DNA of 64,000 nt from Ideonella oryzae (GTDB lineage: Bacteria > Pseudomonadota > Gammaproteobacteria > Burkholderiales > Burkholderiaceae_C). Of the stretch, positions 1-8,301 are shown piece by piece (positions within the stretch are counted from its first letter, which is position 1; each line of letters begins with the position of its first letter). A program made the position numbers and the translations under genes. A model generated the notes under the pieces. The model made no database searches. It was not told where the DNA came from and saw only the letters and a list, made by a program, of their open reading frames with translations. Where the stretch lies: NCBI RefSeq assembly GCF_024055665.1, contig NZ_JAMXMC010000001.1, forward strand, positions 310,001-374,000, given 5' to 3'.

Positions 1-452
1 TCCAGGGCGGCCACGGCCTGTTTGGTCGTCATGGCCGGCTGCACCGCGCTGTTGGCGGTGCCCGGGGCGATCTTGGCGTGCACCAGGCCCGGCACCTCGC
101 CGAAGTCGTGGTTGACGCCGGCATCCACCACCTGCACCGCCAGGCCCTGGTCGCGCGCCAGCACATTGACCGCCGCGCCGCCACCCAGGAAGTTCATGAC
201 CATCTGCCAGGTCACGTCCTGCGGGTAGGCGCTCACGCCTTCCAGCGCGATGCCGTGGTCGCCGGCAAAGACGAACACCTGCGGCTGCGACAGCCGGGGC
301 GTGAGGCTCTGCTGCACGCGGCCGATCTGCAGGGCCAGGGCCTCCAGCCGGCCCAGGGCGCCCAGCGGCTTGGTCTTGGTGTCGATCTTGTGCTGCAGGG
401 CGGCGTCCAGCGCGGTGGACACGGGGGGGATGCGGACGATGAAGGCGGTCAT
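1..452 (-). CDS. cobT: Nicotinate-nucleotide:dimethylbenzimidazole phosphoribosyltransferase, N-terminal part
   Basis: CobT transfers phosphoribose from nicotinate mononucleotide to dimethylbenzimidazole, making the lower-ligand nucleotide of cobalamin in the cytoplasm. The reverse-strand frame starts [11 protein letters not shown] and shows the family signatures [12 protein letters not shown] and [17 protein letters not shown], followed by a glycine-rich [13 protein letters not shown] segment. About 150 residues are visible; the gene runs off the left edge, so the catalytic glutamate region is not seen (whole proteins are about 350 residues). It is the last visible gene of the riboswitch-led B12 operon, 37 bp after cobO. 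Confidence 0.93.
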   Translation of the reverse strand, partial: MTAFIVRIPPVSTALDAALQHKIDTKTKPLGALGRLEALALQIGRVQQSLTPRLSQPQVFVFAGDHGIALEGVSAYPQDVTWQMVMNFLGGGAAVNVLARDQGLAVQVVDAGVNHDFGEVPGLVHAKIAPGTANSAVQPAMTTKQAVAAL

Positions 453-489
453 GGCGTGGACTGGTGGAGTGAAAGTGGGGCGGCCGGGT

Positions 490-1119
490 TCAGAACTCGA
501 TGCCCGGCTGGGCGCGGATGCCCTGCTTGAAGGCGTGCTTGACGACCTTGATCTCGCTGACGGTGTGGGCGGCCTCGACCAGCTCGGGCGGGGCGCCGCG
601 GCCGGTCACCACCACATGCTGGCCCGCGGGCCGCGCGGCCAGGTCGGCCAGCACCGTGGCCACCGGCAGGTAGCCGTGGGCCAGCACGATGTTGAGCTCG
701 TCCAGCACCACCAGGTCGATGTCCGGGCGCTGCAGCAGGCCGCGGGCGATGGCCCAGCCGGCCTCGACGCGTTCGACGTCGCGGGCGCGGTTCTGCGTCT
801 CCCAGGTGAACCCTTCGCCGGTGACGTGGAACGCCACCTCGTCGGGGAAGCGGCGGAAGAAGCGCTCCTCGCCGGTGGGGATGGCGCCCTTGATGAACTG
901 CACCACACCCACGCGCCCGCCGTGGCCCAGGGTGCGCGCGGCCATGCCGAAGGCCGAGCTGCTCTTGCCCTTGCCGGGGCCGCTGAGCACCAGCAGCAGG
1001 CCGGTGTCCTGGTCGGCTCGGGCGATGCGGGCATCGACGGCCGCCTTGTGGCGCTGCATCTTGGCCTTGTGGCGGGCTTCGCCGTCCTCGGGCGAGGTGG
1101 GGGTGTCGGGGTTCGCCAT
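490..1119 (-). CDS. cobO: Cob(I)alamin / cob(I)yrinate a,c-diamide adenosyltransferase
   Basis: Transfers the 5'-deoxyadenosyl group of ATP to the cobalt of reduced corrinoids in the cytoplasm, giving adenosyl-cobamide. The 209-residue product has the P-loop [12 protein letters not shown] near residue 46, and the CobO/BtuR signatures [24 protein letters not shown] and [16 protein letters not shown]. The length is normal for the family. I chose the ATG at 1119 because the homologous region begins shortly after it; the frame stays open further upstream but only inside the neighbouring ABC gene. It lies 32 bp after the ABC ATPase and before cobT. Import plus adenosylation plus lower-ligand activation suggests salvage of imported corrinoids. 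Confidence 0.95.
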   Translation of the reverse strand: MANPDTPTSPEDGEARHKAKMQRHKAAVDARIARADQDTGLLLVLSGPGKGKSSSAFGMAARTLGHGGRVGVVQFIKGAIPTGEERFFRRFPDEVAFHVTGEGFTWETQNRARDVERVEAGWAIARGLLQRPDIDLVVLDELNIVLAHGYLPVATVLADLAARPAGQHVVVTGRGAPPELVEAAHTVSEIKVVKHAFKQGIRAQPGIEF

Positions 1120-1151
1120 GGGATCTTTCAACAACGGTGGCGGCGTGGCGT

Positions 1152-1967
1152 TCAAGCCGGCAGCCACCAGCGGCGGCCGTCGATCTCGCGGCAGCGCAGG
1201 GGGTGGCCGAAGGCGGCCGAGAGCGTGTCCTCGCGCATCACCTGCTCGACCGGGCCGGCCAGCGCCGTGCCGCCCTGCCCGTCCAGCAGCAGCGCATGGG
1301 TGGCCACGCGCTGGGCCAGGCTGAGGTCGTGCACCGAGACGACCAGGGCGCGGCGGCCGGCGCGCACGTCCTCGGCCAGCAGGTCCAGCATGCGCAGCTG
1401 CTGGGCCAGGTCCAGGTGGGCCAGGGGTTCGTCCAGCAGGGCCAGCGGCGGGTCCTGCGTCAGCAGGGTGGCCAGGGCCACGCGCTGGCGCTCGCCGCCG
1501 GAGAGCGTGGTCACGTCGCGGCCCTCGAAGCCGGCCAGGCCCACGCGGGCCAGCGCGGTGCGGGCCAGCGCGGTGTCGGCCTCGCCCTCCCAGTGCCAGC
1601 GCGACAGATGCGGGTGGCGGCCTTGCAGCACCACGTCCAGCACCGGGGCGGGAAAGGCGTCCACCACCTGCTGGGGCACGTAGCCGCGCCAGCAGGCCAG
1701 CTCGGCCAGGGGCCAGGCCGCCAGCGGGTGGCCGGCCACCGCCAGCGTGCCCTCGGCCGGGGGCCGGGCGCCGGCCAGGGTGCTGAGCAGCTGGGTCTTG
1801 CCCGCGCCGTTGCGGCCCAGCAGCACCCAGCACTGGCCGGCCTGCACCGCCAGGTCCAGGCCGCGCAGCAGCCAGCGCGCGTCGCGGCCGGGCCCGGGCA
1901 CCTGCACGCCCAGGCCCTGCGTCTGCAGCAGCGGCGCCCCAGGAATGGCGGCCGGGGAGCGGCTCAT
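1152..1967 (-). CDS. btuD: ABC transporter ATP-binding protein, cobalamin/Fe-siderophore type
   Basis: The ATPase energises import of cobalamin across the inner membrane with the permease just upstream. The 271-residue product has Walker A GRNGAGKT near residue 48, signature LSGGERQRV, Walker B LALLDEPLAHLD and the switch histidine in SVHDLSL. Its ATG overlaps the permease stop codon (ATGA), which fixes the start and indicates translational coupling. The family (FecE/BtuD) also covers haem and siderophore importers; the B12 assignment rests on the riboswitch, BtuB and cob genes around it. No periplasmic binding protein (BtuF) is seen, so it may lie left of the window. Confidence 0.9.
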   Translation of the reverse strand: MSRSPAAIPGAPLLQTQGLGVQVPGPGRDARWLLRGLDLAVQAGQCWVLLGRNGAGKTQLLSTLAGARPPAEGTLAVAGHPLAAWPLAELACWRGYVPQQVVDAFPAPVLDVVLQGRHPHLSRWHWEGEADTALARTALARVGLAGFEGRDVTTLSGGERQRVALATLLTQDPPLALLDEPLAHLDLAQQLRMLDLLAEDVRAGRRALVVSVHDLSLAQRVATHALLLDGQGGTALAGPVEQVMREDTLSAAFGHPLRCREIDGRRWWLPA

Positions 1968-2989
1968 CCGCGCCCCCGACGACTCAGCAGCACGATGAAG
2001 GTGGGCGCGCCCACCAGCGCGGTGATGACGCCCACCGGCAGTTGCAGCGGGTCCACCAGGGTGCGTGCCAGCGTGTCGGCCGCCAGCAGAAAGACCGCGC
2101 CGGTCAAGGCGCTGGCGGGCAGCAGCAGGCGCTGGTCGCTGCCCAGCAGCAGGCGCAGCGCATGCGGCACCACCAGGCCGACGAAGCCGACCGAGCCGGC
2201 CACCGTCACCGCAGTGGCGGCCGCGGCGGAAGCGCTCAGGTAGATCAGCGCCCGCACCCGCCGCACCGGCACGCCCAGCATCTGGGCCGGGCCGGGGCCG
2301 CGCAGCAGCAGGTTCAGGTCGCGGCCGAAGGGCAGCAGCAGCGCCAGCAGCGCCAGCGGCAGCAGCAGCACCGGGGCGGGCACATCGGTGCCGGAGAGGT
2401 CGCCCATCATCCAGAACAGCATGCCGCGCAGCTGTTCGCTGGGCGCCAGGCTCAGCACCAGGCTGACGCCGGCCATGGCCATGGACGACAGCATCACGCC
2501 GGTCAGCAAAAGGCGCGGCGTGCTGTCCTGGCTGCTGGCGGCCTCCAGCCGGCCCAGGTCGTGCCGGCCCAGCAGGAAGACGATGGCGACGGCCGCCAGC
2601 GCCCCGGCGAAGGCCCCGGCCTGCACGGCCAGGAAGCTGCAGCCCAGCGCCAGCATCAGGAGCGCCCCCAGCGCGGCCGAGCCCGACAGGCCCAGCACAT
2701 AGGGGTCGGCCAGCGGGTTGCGCAGCAGCACCTGCATCAGCGCGCCCGAGAGCGCCAGCAGCGCACCGGTGCTGAGCGCGGCCAGGGCGCGCGGCAGGCG
2801 CAGCCGGTGCAGGATTTCGGAGGCCATGCTGCCGTCGGGCTGCCACAGCAGGCGCGGCAGGTCGGCCCAGGCCAGGGCGTCGCTGCCGCTGGCCAGGGCC
2901 CAGGCCAGCACCACCAGGGCCAGGGCCAGCAGCAGGCCCAGCACCCGCAGGGTGCGGGCCGCCGTCAGGGGGGAACGGGTGGCGTTCAT
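1964..2989 (-). CDS. btuC: ABC transporter permease, FecCD/BtuC family
   Basis: Inner-membrane permease of 341 residues, the usual size for the FecCD family, with about ten hydrophobic helices. Family marks include RLPRALAALSTGALLALSGALMQ, NPLADPYVLGLSGSAALGA and the C-terminal GFVGLVVPHALRLLLGSDQR segment that docks the ATPase. It starts at an ATG 8 bp after the tonB stop and overlaps the ATPase gene by 4 bp. The operon makes vitamin B12 the likely substrate, but the family alone does not distinguish cobalamin from iron chelates. Confidence 0.92.
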   Translation of the reverse strand: MNATRSPLTAARTLRVLGLLLALALVVLAWALASGSDALAWADLPRLLWQPDGSMASEILHRLRLPRALAALSTGALLALSGALMQVLLRNPLADPYVLGLSGSAALGALLMLALGCSFLAVQAGAFAGALAAVAIVFLLGRHDLGRLEAASSQDSTPRLLLTGVMLSSMAMAGVSLVLSLAPSEQLRGMLFWMMGDLSGTDVPAPVLLLPLALLALLLPFGRDLNLLLRGPGPAQMLGVPVRRVRALIYLSASAAAATAVTVAGSVGFVGLVVPHALRLLLGSDQRLLLPASALTGAVFLLAADTLARTLVDPLQLPVGVITALVGAPTFIVLLSRRGRG

Positions 2990-2996
2990 GGGCAGA

Positions 2997-3800
2997 TCAG
3001 CGGGTGTCGGCCTGGGCCACCCAGCGCACCGGGGCGTCCAGGCGGAACTGCAGGGCCACGCGCACGGTGCTGGCCACGGCCTGCCCGTCCTGGCGGGCCG
3101 GCTCGAAGCGCCACAGCCGCACCGCGTCGCGCGCGGCGATGTCCAGCAGCATGACGCCCGAGCGGGCGTCCCAGCGCACCGCGCTCACGCGGCCCTGGGC
3201 ATCCACCTCGACCGCCAGGCGCACCAAGCCTTCCAGGCCGTCCTCGCGGGCGGCTTCGGGGTACGGCGGCAAGGCATTGCCCGGCAGCGCACGGGCGGCA
3301 TGGTTGACGCCGGCGGCGGCCGCCAGCGTGGGCGCGGAAGCGGCGCTGGCCGCCTTCTCACCCGAAGGGCCCGCGACGCCCGCGGTGTGAAGCGGCGCAG
3401 ACACCGGGCCCGGGGACGCGGCCGCCATCACGGGGAGGGCCTGGGGGAGCCTGTCCGCGGCAGCCATGGGCGCCGTGGCTGCCGGTGTCCGTGTGATGGG
3501 CAAGGACGACCCGCCGTCCCGCAGGTCCCGGTCCCCGGCCGACTTCGGCGGCGGCAGGGCTCGCAGCGGGCTCGGTGCCGGCACGGCGGGGGCCGCGGCC
3601 AGGGCCGGCAGCGTGACCATCACCAGTTGCCCCAGGGGCGCGGCGGGCTCAGGGGCTGGCCGCCCACCCGCGCCGGGGCCCCAGACCGCCGCGGCCAGCA
3701 CGCCATGCACCAGCGCCACCGCCGCCAGGGCGGTCACGCGCCGGCGGCCCGTGCCGCAGGCCGGACGGTTCGAAGGCGGGGGCACGGTCGCGAAGGGCAT
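2997..3800 (-). CDS. tonB: TonB-like energy transducer dedicated to B12 uptake
   Basis: TonB links the inner-membrane proton motive force to outer-membrane receptors. The 267-residue product has one N-terminal membrane segment (about residues 22-40, VTALAAVALVHGVLAAAVWG), a long Pro/Ala-rich periplasmic spacer, and a C-terminal TonB domain (about residues 175-260) with the typical NALPPYPEAAREDGLEG and a strand-forming VRVALQFRL end. It sits between btuB and btuC, so it probably serves this receptor. The spacer is richer in Ala and Pro than in the Lys-Pro/Glu-Pro repeats of enterobacterial TonB. No exbBD genes are in the window, so these would be shared from elsewhere. Confidence 0.9.
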   Translation of the reverse strand: MPFATVPPPSNRPACGTGRRRVTALAAVALVHGVLAAAVWGPGAGGRPAPEPAAPLGQLVMVTLPALAAAPAVPAPSPLRALPPPKSAGDRDLRDGGSSLPITRTPAATAPMAAADRLPQALPVMAAASPGPVSAPLHTAGVAGPSGEKAASAASAPTLAAAAGVNHAARALPGNALPPYPEAAREDGLEGLVRLAVEVDAQGRVSAVRWDARSGVMLLDIAARDAVRLWRFEPARQDGQAVASTVRVALQFRLDAPVRWVAQADTR

Positions 3801-3843
3801 GGTGCGCAGGCGGCGGGCGGACCGGGAGGACGCGCTCAGCCGA

Positions 3844-5706
3844 TCAGAGGGCCGGCGTCCAGCGCAGGGTCACCTGGCCTTCGCGGCCCGGCGCGCTGTA
3901 GCCCTGGGCCGTGGTGTAGTGCTTGTCGCCCAGGTTGTTCACCCGCGCTTCCAGGCGCCACTCGGGCGTGAAGGCCCAGCTGCCGAACACGGCCACCAGG
4001 CCGTAGGCCCCCATGGCGCTGCTGGCGGGTTCTCCGGGCGCATCGAAGCGGCGGCCCACCCAGTCAAGGTCGGTGCCCACCTGGGCCGGGCCGGCGTTGT
4101 GGCTCAGGTGCAGGCCGCCGAACACCCGGGCGCGACGCGGCAGCAGGTCGTTGTCTTCCGTGTTCAGCGGGGCCTGCCAGGTCAGGTTGGCCTTCAGGCG
4201 GGTGTCGCGGTCGATGCGGGTCGACAGGTTCAGGGCCAGGCCACGGATGCGGGCGTGGCCGGTGTTCATCGGGGTGTAGATGAAGTTGTTGGGATCGGTC
4301 TCCACCCAGGTGATCAGGTTGCGGATCCGGTTCTGGAACACGGTGGCGCTGACCAGGGTGCTGCCGGCAGTCCAGTCCAGACCCGCCTCCAGATTGCGAC
4401 TCTCCTCGGGCTTCAGGTCGGGGTTGCCAGAAGAGCCATAAGGATCGACGTAATAGAGGGCGTTGAAGGTCGGGGCATGGAAGGCGCTGCCCCAGCTGGC
4501 GCGCAGGCGCCACTGGCTGTCCAGCTGCCAGCCCCAGCCCAGCTGGGCGGTGGTGTGGTGGCCGAACTGGCTGTTGCGGTCCTCGCGCACATCGGCCTGC
4601 AGCGCATGCTCGCCAATCTGCCCCTTCCAGCCCACCAGGCCGCTGCGCACGGTGCGCTCGTCCACGGCGTAGTCGGTGGTGCTGTCCACGCTCTGCTTGA
4701 GCCACTCCAGGCCCACGGTGGCCGTGCCACCAAAGGCGGCCAGGCGGTTGAGCCAGCTGGCCTGGTCTTCGCGGGTGTCGAAGGTGCTCGGGTAGTTGCT
4801 GTGGCTGTTGGACTGGTCCAGCGAGCGGGCGATGCTCAGCTCGCTGCGCCAGCTCTGGGCCAACTGACCGTTCCAGTGCGCCCCCAGGGACTGGGTGACG
4901 GTGTCGGCGTAGCTGTCGCCAGTCGGACCATCGTCGATCCGGCCCTTGCTGGCGCTGCGCAGCCACTGCACGCCCACCTCGTGGTCGGCATTGAGCTGCT
5001 GGGTCAGGCGCAGCTGGCCGCCGCGCTGCAGCAGGCCGTCGCGGTCGGGGTTGTAGTTGTAGGTGTTGTCCGGCGTGGTGGCGTTGATGCCGTCGGTGCT
5101 CAGGTAGTTCAGGCCCAGCGAAAGCTGGGTGCCTTCGCCCAGGGCGGCGGCATAGCTGGCCGCGGCCTGGCGCAGGTCGTGGCTGCCGGTGGTCAGGGCC
5201 ACGGAGGCGCCTGGCGAACGCTTGGCGCTCTTGGTGAAGATCTGGATCACGCCGCCGATGGCGTCGGAACCGTACAGGCTGCTGGACGGTCCGGGCAGCA
5301 CCTCGATGCGGTCGATCAGGGCCAGGGGAATGGATTCGAAGGACGCGGTGCCCAGCGTGGCCGAGCCGATGCGGACACCGTCGATCAGGACCACGGTGTG
5401 GTCGCTGTTGGCGCCGCGGATGAAGACGCTGCTGCTGCTGCCCAGGCCACCGTTCTGGGTGATCTCGACGCCCCCCAGGGTGCGCAGCAGGTCGGTGACG
5501 GAAGCGGCACCGGACTGGCGGATGTCCTCGGCGGTGATGACGGTGACCGGCCGCACGGCCTGCGCAGCCGATTCGGGCATGCGGCTGGCAGTGACGACGT
5601 AGTCGGTCGTGTCGGAGGTGGGAAGGTTCGTGCCCGCGGTCTGGGCGTGGACGAACACGGGCGCGAACAGCGCCACGGCAAGCGCGACAGGTGTGCGCAG
5701 GAACAT
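3844..5706 (-). CDS. btuB: TonB-dependent vitamin B12 outer-membrane receptor
   Basis: Imports cobalamin across the outer membrane. The 620-residue product has a signal peptide (MFLRTPVALAVALFAPVFVHA), a TonB box (about DYVVTASR), a plug domain with the BtuB-type sequence GVEITQNGGLGSSSSVFIRG and VLIDGVRIGSATLG, and a 22-strand barrel ending in an aromatic/hydrophobic C-terminus (VTLRWTPAL). Length matches BtuB (about 600). It is the first gene after the cobalamin riboswitch and is followed 43 bp later by tonB. Expression is expected to fall when adenosylcobalamin binds the leader. Confidence 0.97.
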   Translation of the reverse strand: MFLRTPVALAVALFAPVFVHAQTAGTNLPTSDTTDYVVTASRMPESAAQAVRPVTVITAEDIRQSGAASVTDLLRTLGGVEITQNGGLGSSSSVFIRGANSDHTVVLIDGVRIGSATLGTASFESIPLALIDRIEVLPGPSSSLYGSDAIGGVIQIFTKSAKRSPGASVALTTGSHDLRQAAASYAAALGEGTQLSLGLNYLSTDGINATTPDNTYNYNPDRDGLLQRGGQLRLTQQLNADHEVGVQWLRSASKGRIDDGPTGDSYADTVTQSLGAHWNGQLAQSWRSELSIARSLDQSNSHSNYPSTFDTREDQASWLNRLAAFGGTATVGLEWLKQSVDSTTDYAVDERTVRSGLVGWKGQIGEHALQADVREDRNSQFGHHTTAQLGWGWQLDSQWRLRASWGSAFHAPTFNALYYVDPYGSSGNPDLKPEESRNLEAGLDWTAGSTLVSATVFQNRIRNLITWVETDPNNFIYTPMNTGHARIRGLALNLSTRIDRDTRLKANLTWQAPLNTEDNDLLPRRARVFGGLHLSHNAGPAQVGTDLDWVGRRFDAPGEPASSAMGAYGLVAVFGSWAFTPEWRLEARVNNLGDKHYTTAQGYSAPGREGQVTLRWTPAL

Positions 5707-5720
5707 GAGAGGACTCGCTC

Positions 5721-5756
5721 GAACAGAGCCGGCAGCTGGCGGCGGCGGGCCTGTTC
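5721..5756 (-). promoter_or_regulatory. Inverted repeat between riboswitch and btuB start, possible expression platform
   Basis: The arms GAACAG (5721-5726) and CTGTTC (5751-5756) are perfectly complementary and can form a hairpin whose end lies about 15 nt upstream of the btuB ATG. Riboswitches of this class often act by changing ribosome access to btuB, so this hairpin, or a competitor that includes part of it, could be the switching element. This is inference; there is no U-tract to suggest transcription termination. Confidence 0.35.
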
Positions 5757-5859
5757 AGCAGGCAGCACACCGGACACGACAGCCATCGCGGCCACGCGAC
5801 GACCGGCTTCCCCGCAGGTCGTCACCCCATGGCGGAGGTGCCAAGGCACCCCACCCCCC

Positions 5860-6056
5860 GTTGGCCGGTATCCGGGCTGGCGGAACGACCCGTGCAGTCT
5901 TCCCGAGGGGATCACCCTCAGTGACCAGGTGCACGAGCGGCGGTGCGGGAGGACTGCTCCCGGACACCACGTCCGCTTACCGTTGCGGGGGCAGCGCAGG
6001 TTGGACGCATCTCGCGGAGAGTTGCCTTCCTGCTTCCCGTTTACCCCGAGCCATCA
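5860..6056 (-). promoter_or_regulatory. Cobalamin (adenosylcobalamin) riboswitch
   Basis: Read on the minus strand, the leader contains the conserved blocks of the cobalamin aptamer in order: GGGAAGCAGG near 6040-6028, GCTGCCCCCGCAACGGTAAG near 5995-5976, a GTCACTG motif near 5925-5919, GGGAAGACTGC near 5906-5896, and the 3' B12 box AGCCCGGATACCGGCC at about 5878-5863. Spacing and order match the known family. It lies about 150 nt before btuB and therefore controls the whole btuB-tonB-btuCD-cobO-cobT operon. The exact ends are approximate because I could not fold or model-score it. Confidence 0.95.
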
Positions 6057-6125
6057 GAAGAATGGCCCAGGCACCAACAGCGTCGGAGTTTAGCACCGGC
6101 CCCTGGCTGGACCGCCCCGGGGCGG

Positions 6126-6737
6126 TCAGGTGCCGTTGTAGCGGCCGGGCCGGTGGTTGATGGCGATGAACAGGCCCATCACGACCGCGCCCAGCACCGA
6201 ATAACCCAGCTTCGGCGGCGGCAACACCGCCGCCGCGGTGGCCAGCACGGCCAGGTCCATGGCGATCTGGATCTTGCCGGCCCGCCAGTGGCGCGACTGC
6301 TGCAGATACAGCGAAATGACCGTGGCCCCGCCCAGGCTGGCCCGGTGCCGCGCCAGAAACAGCACACCCGAGCCCAGCAGCAAGCCGCCCAGGATGGCGG
6401 CATAGGCCGGGTGCAGGCGGTCGATGGCGAAGAGCGCGGGCGAGAACTCCGTCATCAGCGACAGCAGCGTGATGGCACCAAAGGTCTTGAGCGTGAACTC
6501 GCGGCCCATGTGCTTCCAGGAGAAGCCATAGAACGGCAGGTTGATCGCGAAGAACAGCTTGCCGAAGCTGATGCCGGTGAGGTGGCTGAGCACAAAGGCC
6601 GCCCCGGCCGTGCCGCCGGTGATCATGCCCACCTGGTTGAACAGGATGAGCGCCAACGAGATGAACAGGGTGCCGGTGAAGATGGCCTGGGCATCCTCGA
6701 AAGGGGTGTGGGGAGACGGCGCGGTGAGATCGGACAT
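6126..6737 (-). CDS. YitT family integral membrane protein
   Basis: A 203-residue inner-membrane protein with five to six hydrophobic helices. Sequence features such as ALILFNQVGMITGGTAGAAFVLSHLTGISFGKLFFAINLPFY match the YitT/DUF161 family, whose biochemical role is not established. The C-terminus ends soon after the last helix (LGAVVMGLFIAINHRPGRYNGT), so it lacks the soluble C-terminal domain of longer Gram-positive YitT proteins. It is transcribed toward the riboswitch region, about 70 bp before the aptamer, and is divergent from the exonuclease gene 53 bp away. Confidence 0.8.
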   Translation of the reverse strand: MSDLTAPSPHTPFEDAQAIFTGTLFISLALILFNQVGMITGGTAGAAFVLSHLTGISFGKLFFAINLPFYGFSWKHMGREFTLKTFGAITLLSLMTEFSPALFAIDRLHPAYAAILGGLLLGSGVLFLARHRASLGGATVISLYLQQSRHWRAGKIQIAMDLAVLATAAAVLPPPKLGYSVLGAVVMGLFIAINHRPGRYNGT

Positions 6738-6790
6738 GCGAAAGCTGAGGCAGGAACCGTGCCCACCCGCAGGCGCGGCACAATCCCCGC

Positions 6791-7489
6791 ATGATCGCCG
6801 ATTCCGCGGAGAACTCAGTAGAAACCCTAGCCGTCATTGACTTCGAAACCACCGGCATGGGCCCTCAGCAAGGCGCCCGCGCCACCGAGATCGCGGCCGT
6901 GCTGCTGCGCGGCGGCCAGGTGGTGGGCCACTACCAGAGCCTGATGCGCTCGGATGTGCGGGTGCCCCCCTTCATCGAGCGCCTGACCGGCATCAGCAAC
7001 GCGATGCTGGCCCAGGCTCCGCCCGCGGAAGAGGTGATGCGCGAGGTGCTGGACTTCGTCGGCGACTGCCCGCTGGTGGCCCACAACGCCGCCTTCGACC
7101 GCGGCTTCTGGCTGGCCGAGGCCGCCCGTGCCGGCCGCCCGCTGGGCGAGGGCCCGGGCTTTGCCTGCACGCTGCTGCTGAGCCGACGCCTGTTCGACCA
7201 GGCGCCCTCGCACCGGCTGAGCGACCTGGCCGGCTGGCTGGGCCTGGCCCGCGACGGCCGGGCCCACCGCGCCCTGTCCGACGCCACCCTCACCGCCCAT
7301 CTGCTGGCCCGCCTGCAGGACGAGGTGGTCCGCCGCTTCGAGGACCGGCTGGGAAACGGGCAGGCCGGGCACGCCACCCTCTGCCGCCTGCAGCGGGCGC
7401 CCCGCCACCGACTCGACCAAGCCCTGGGCGCCCGTCCGGCCGCCGCGGGCGGCACCCTCTGTCACACCGGGCCGGATAATCCCCTCTGA
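6791..7489 (+). CDS. DEDDh 3'-5' exonuclease, DnaQ-like
   Basis: A 232-residue DnaQ-fold exonuclease. Exo I is VIDFETTG (about residues 14-21), Exo II is the HNAAFD region near residue 98 and Exo III is HRALSDA near residue 158, giving the DEDD residues plus the general-base histidine (DEDDh class). It is not obviously the polymerase III epsilon subunit, since the polymerase-binding tail is absent and no rnhA or polymerase gene is adjacent; stand-alone homologues are common in Burkholderiales. The C-terminal 50 residues are low in family similarity. The start is the ATG at 6791, which leaves ten residues before the first strand. Confidence 0.88.
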   Translation: MIADSAENSVETLAVIDFETTGMGPQQGARATEIAAVLLRGGQVVGHYQSLMRSDVRVPPFIERLTGISNAMLAQAPPAEEVMREVLDFVGDCPLVAHNAAFDRGFWLAEAARAGRPLGEGPGFACTLLLSRRLFDQAPSHRLSDLAGWLGLARDGRAHRALSDATLTAHLLARLQDEVVRRFEDRLGNGQAGHATLCRLQRAPRHRLDQALGARPAAAGGTLCHTGPDNPL

Positions 7490-7500
7490 TCCGACGCCAT

Positions 7501-7541
7501 GTTTCCGGTGGGTATCCGCCGGGAACCTGTGGCCCGGAAAC
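7501..7541. repeat. Perfect 8-bp inverted repeat before the DUF2242 gene
   Basis: GTTTCCGG (7501-7508) and CCGGAAAC (7534-7541) are perfect inverted copies 25 bp apart, 11 bp after the exonuclease stop and about 20 bp before the next ribosome binding site. It could end the exonuclease transcript or structure the leader of the lipoprotein mRNA. There is no T-run after it. Confidence 0.4.
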
Positions 7542-7562
7542 CGAGTCCTTGGGAGCATGAAC

Positions 7563-8174
7563 ATGAATCTGCCACGCGCCCGGTGGCGCCAAGCCGGCCT
7601 GTGGGCCAGCCTGCTGCTGGCCCTGACGGCCACCGGCTGCAGCACCGAGACCCGCAAGGCGGCCTCGGTCTACCAGAACGAACACTTCAAGGCGGATGAG
7701 ACCTTTTCCCGGCTGTTCGATTCGGATGCCACCTCCACCTGCGAAGCTGCCCGCCTGGCCCTGCTGAGCCAGGGCTATGTGATCAACACGGCCAACAAGG
7801 ACGTGGTGACCGGCAACAAGCGCTTCCAGCCCGACGGCGAGATGCATGTGGAGATCAACTTCACCGTGACCTGCGCTGCCGACCCGCGCGAGCCCAAGCT
7901 CTCCACGGCCTTCGTCAACGCGGTGCAGGAGCGCTATGCGCTGAAGAAGGCCTCCACCTCGGCCAGCGTGGGCCTGCCCGTGGGCTCGTTCTCCATCCCC
8001 CTGTCCTCGTCGGACGACTCGCTGGTGCGGGTGGGCAGCGAGACCATCCCCGCCGGCAGCTTCTACGACCGCTTCTTCGCCCTGGTGCAGCGCTACGTGC
8101 GCGAGCAGGCCTGCGGCGACAGCAGCGACAGCGACGGCGGGCGCTGCAGCGACGCCACCGCCCGGGGCAAGTAA
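7563..8174 (+). CDS. DUF2242 family lipoprotein
   Basis: A secreted lipoprotein of about 203 residues with an N-terminal signal and lipobox LTATGC (Cys near residue 22). The body ([40 protein letters not shown]) matches the Burkholderiales DUF2242 family; function unknown. I prefer the second ATG, at 7563, because the ribosome binding site GGGAG sits 7 bp before it but only 1 bp before the upstream in-frame ATG at 7557. Residues 135-165 are Ser-rich, and the C-terminus is Asp/Ser-rich with two cysteines. It appears to be a single-gene unit followed by two hairpins. Confidence 0.8.
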   Translation: MNLPRARWRQAGLWASLLLALTATGCSTETRKAASVYQNEHFKADETFSRLFDSDATSTCEAARLALLSQGYVINTANKDVVTGNKRFQPDGEMHVEINFTVTCAADPREPKLSTAFVNAVQERYALKKASTSASVGLPVGSFSIPLSSSDDSLVRVGSETIPAGSFYDRFFALVQRYVREQACGDSSDSDGGRCSDATARGK

Positions 8175-8178
8175 GCCC

Positions 8179-8213
8179 GCCGGTCGGCGACCGGCAGGGT
8201 TCCGCAAGCGGAA
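8179..8213 (+). terminator. Tandem hairpins after the DUF2242 gene
   Basis: The first hairpin, GCCGGTC (8179-8185) with GACCGGC (8189-8195), is a perfect 7-bp GC stem beginning 5 nt after the stop codon. A second, TTCCG with CGGAA around 8200-8213, follows at once. No T-tract is present, so this may be a Rho-dependent end or an mRNA-stabilising structure. Confidence 0.5.
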
Positions 8214-8253
8214 TCAGGAAGGGATCCACCCCGCATTTCGCCGAGTTGGATCA

Positions 8254-8287
8254 GGTCAGCCTGTCGAGAATTCAGGCATCCCTGACC
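8254..8287 (+). promoter_or_regulatory. Two-part stem in the leader of the chemoreceptor gene
   Basis: GGTCAGCCTG (8254-8263) can pair with CAGG (8273-8276) and CTGACC (8282-8287), a 10-bp stem with a 9-nt loop and a 5-nt bulge. It ends 14 nt before the chemoreceptor ATG, where no clear Shine-Dalgarno sequence is visible, so it could affect translation or be a protein operator. Inferred from sequence only. Confidence 0.3.
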
Positions 8288-8301
8288 AACTTCGGCCCAC
8301 G

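Noticed and set aside
3466-6093. Plus-strand open frame of 875 codons across btuB and the riboswitch
   Set aside because: It runs opposite btuB and through an RNA element; no recognisable motifs.
8222-8301. Sigma-28 flagellar-type promoter before the first chemoreceptor
   Set aside because: GTCGAGAA resembles the -10 but there is no TAAA at the right distance.
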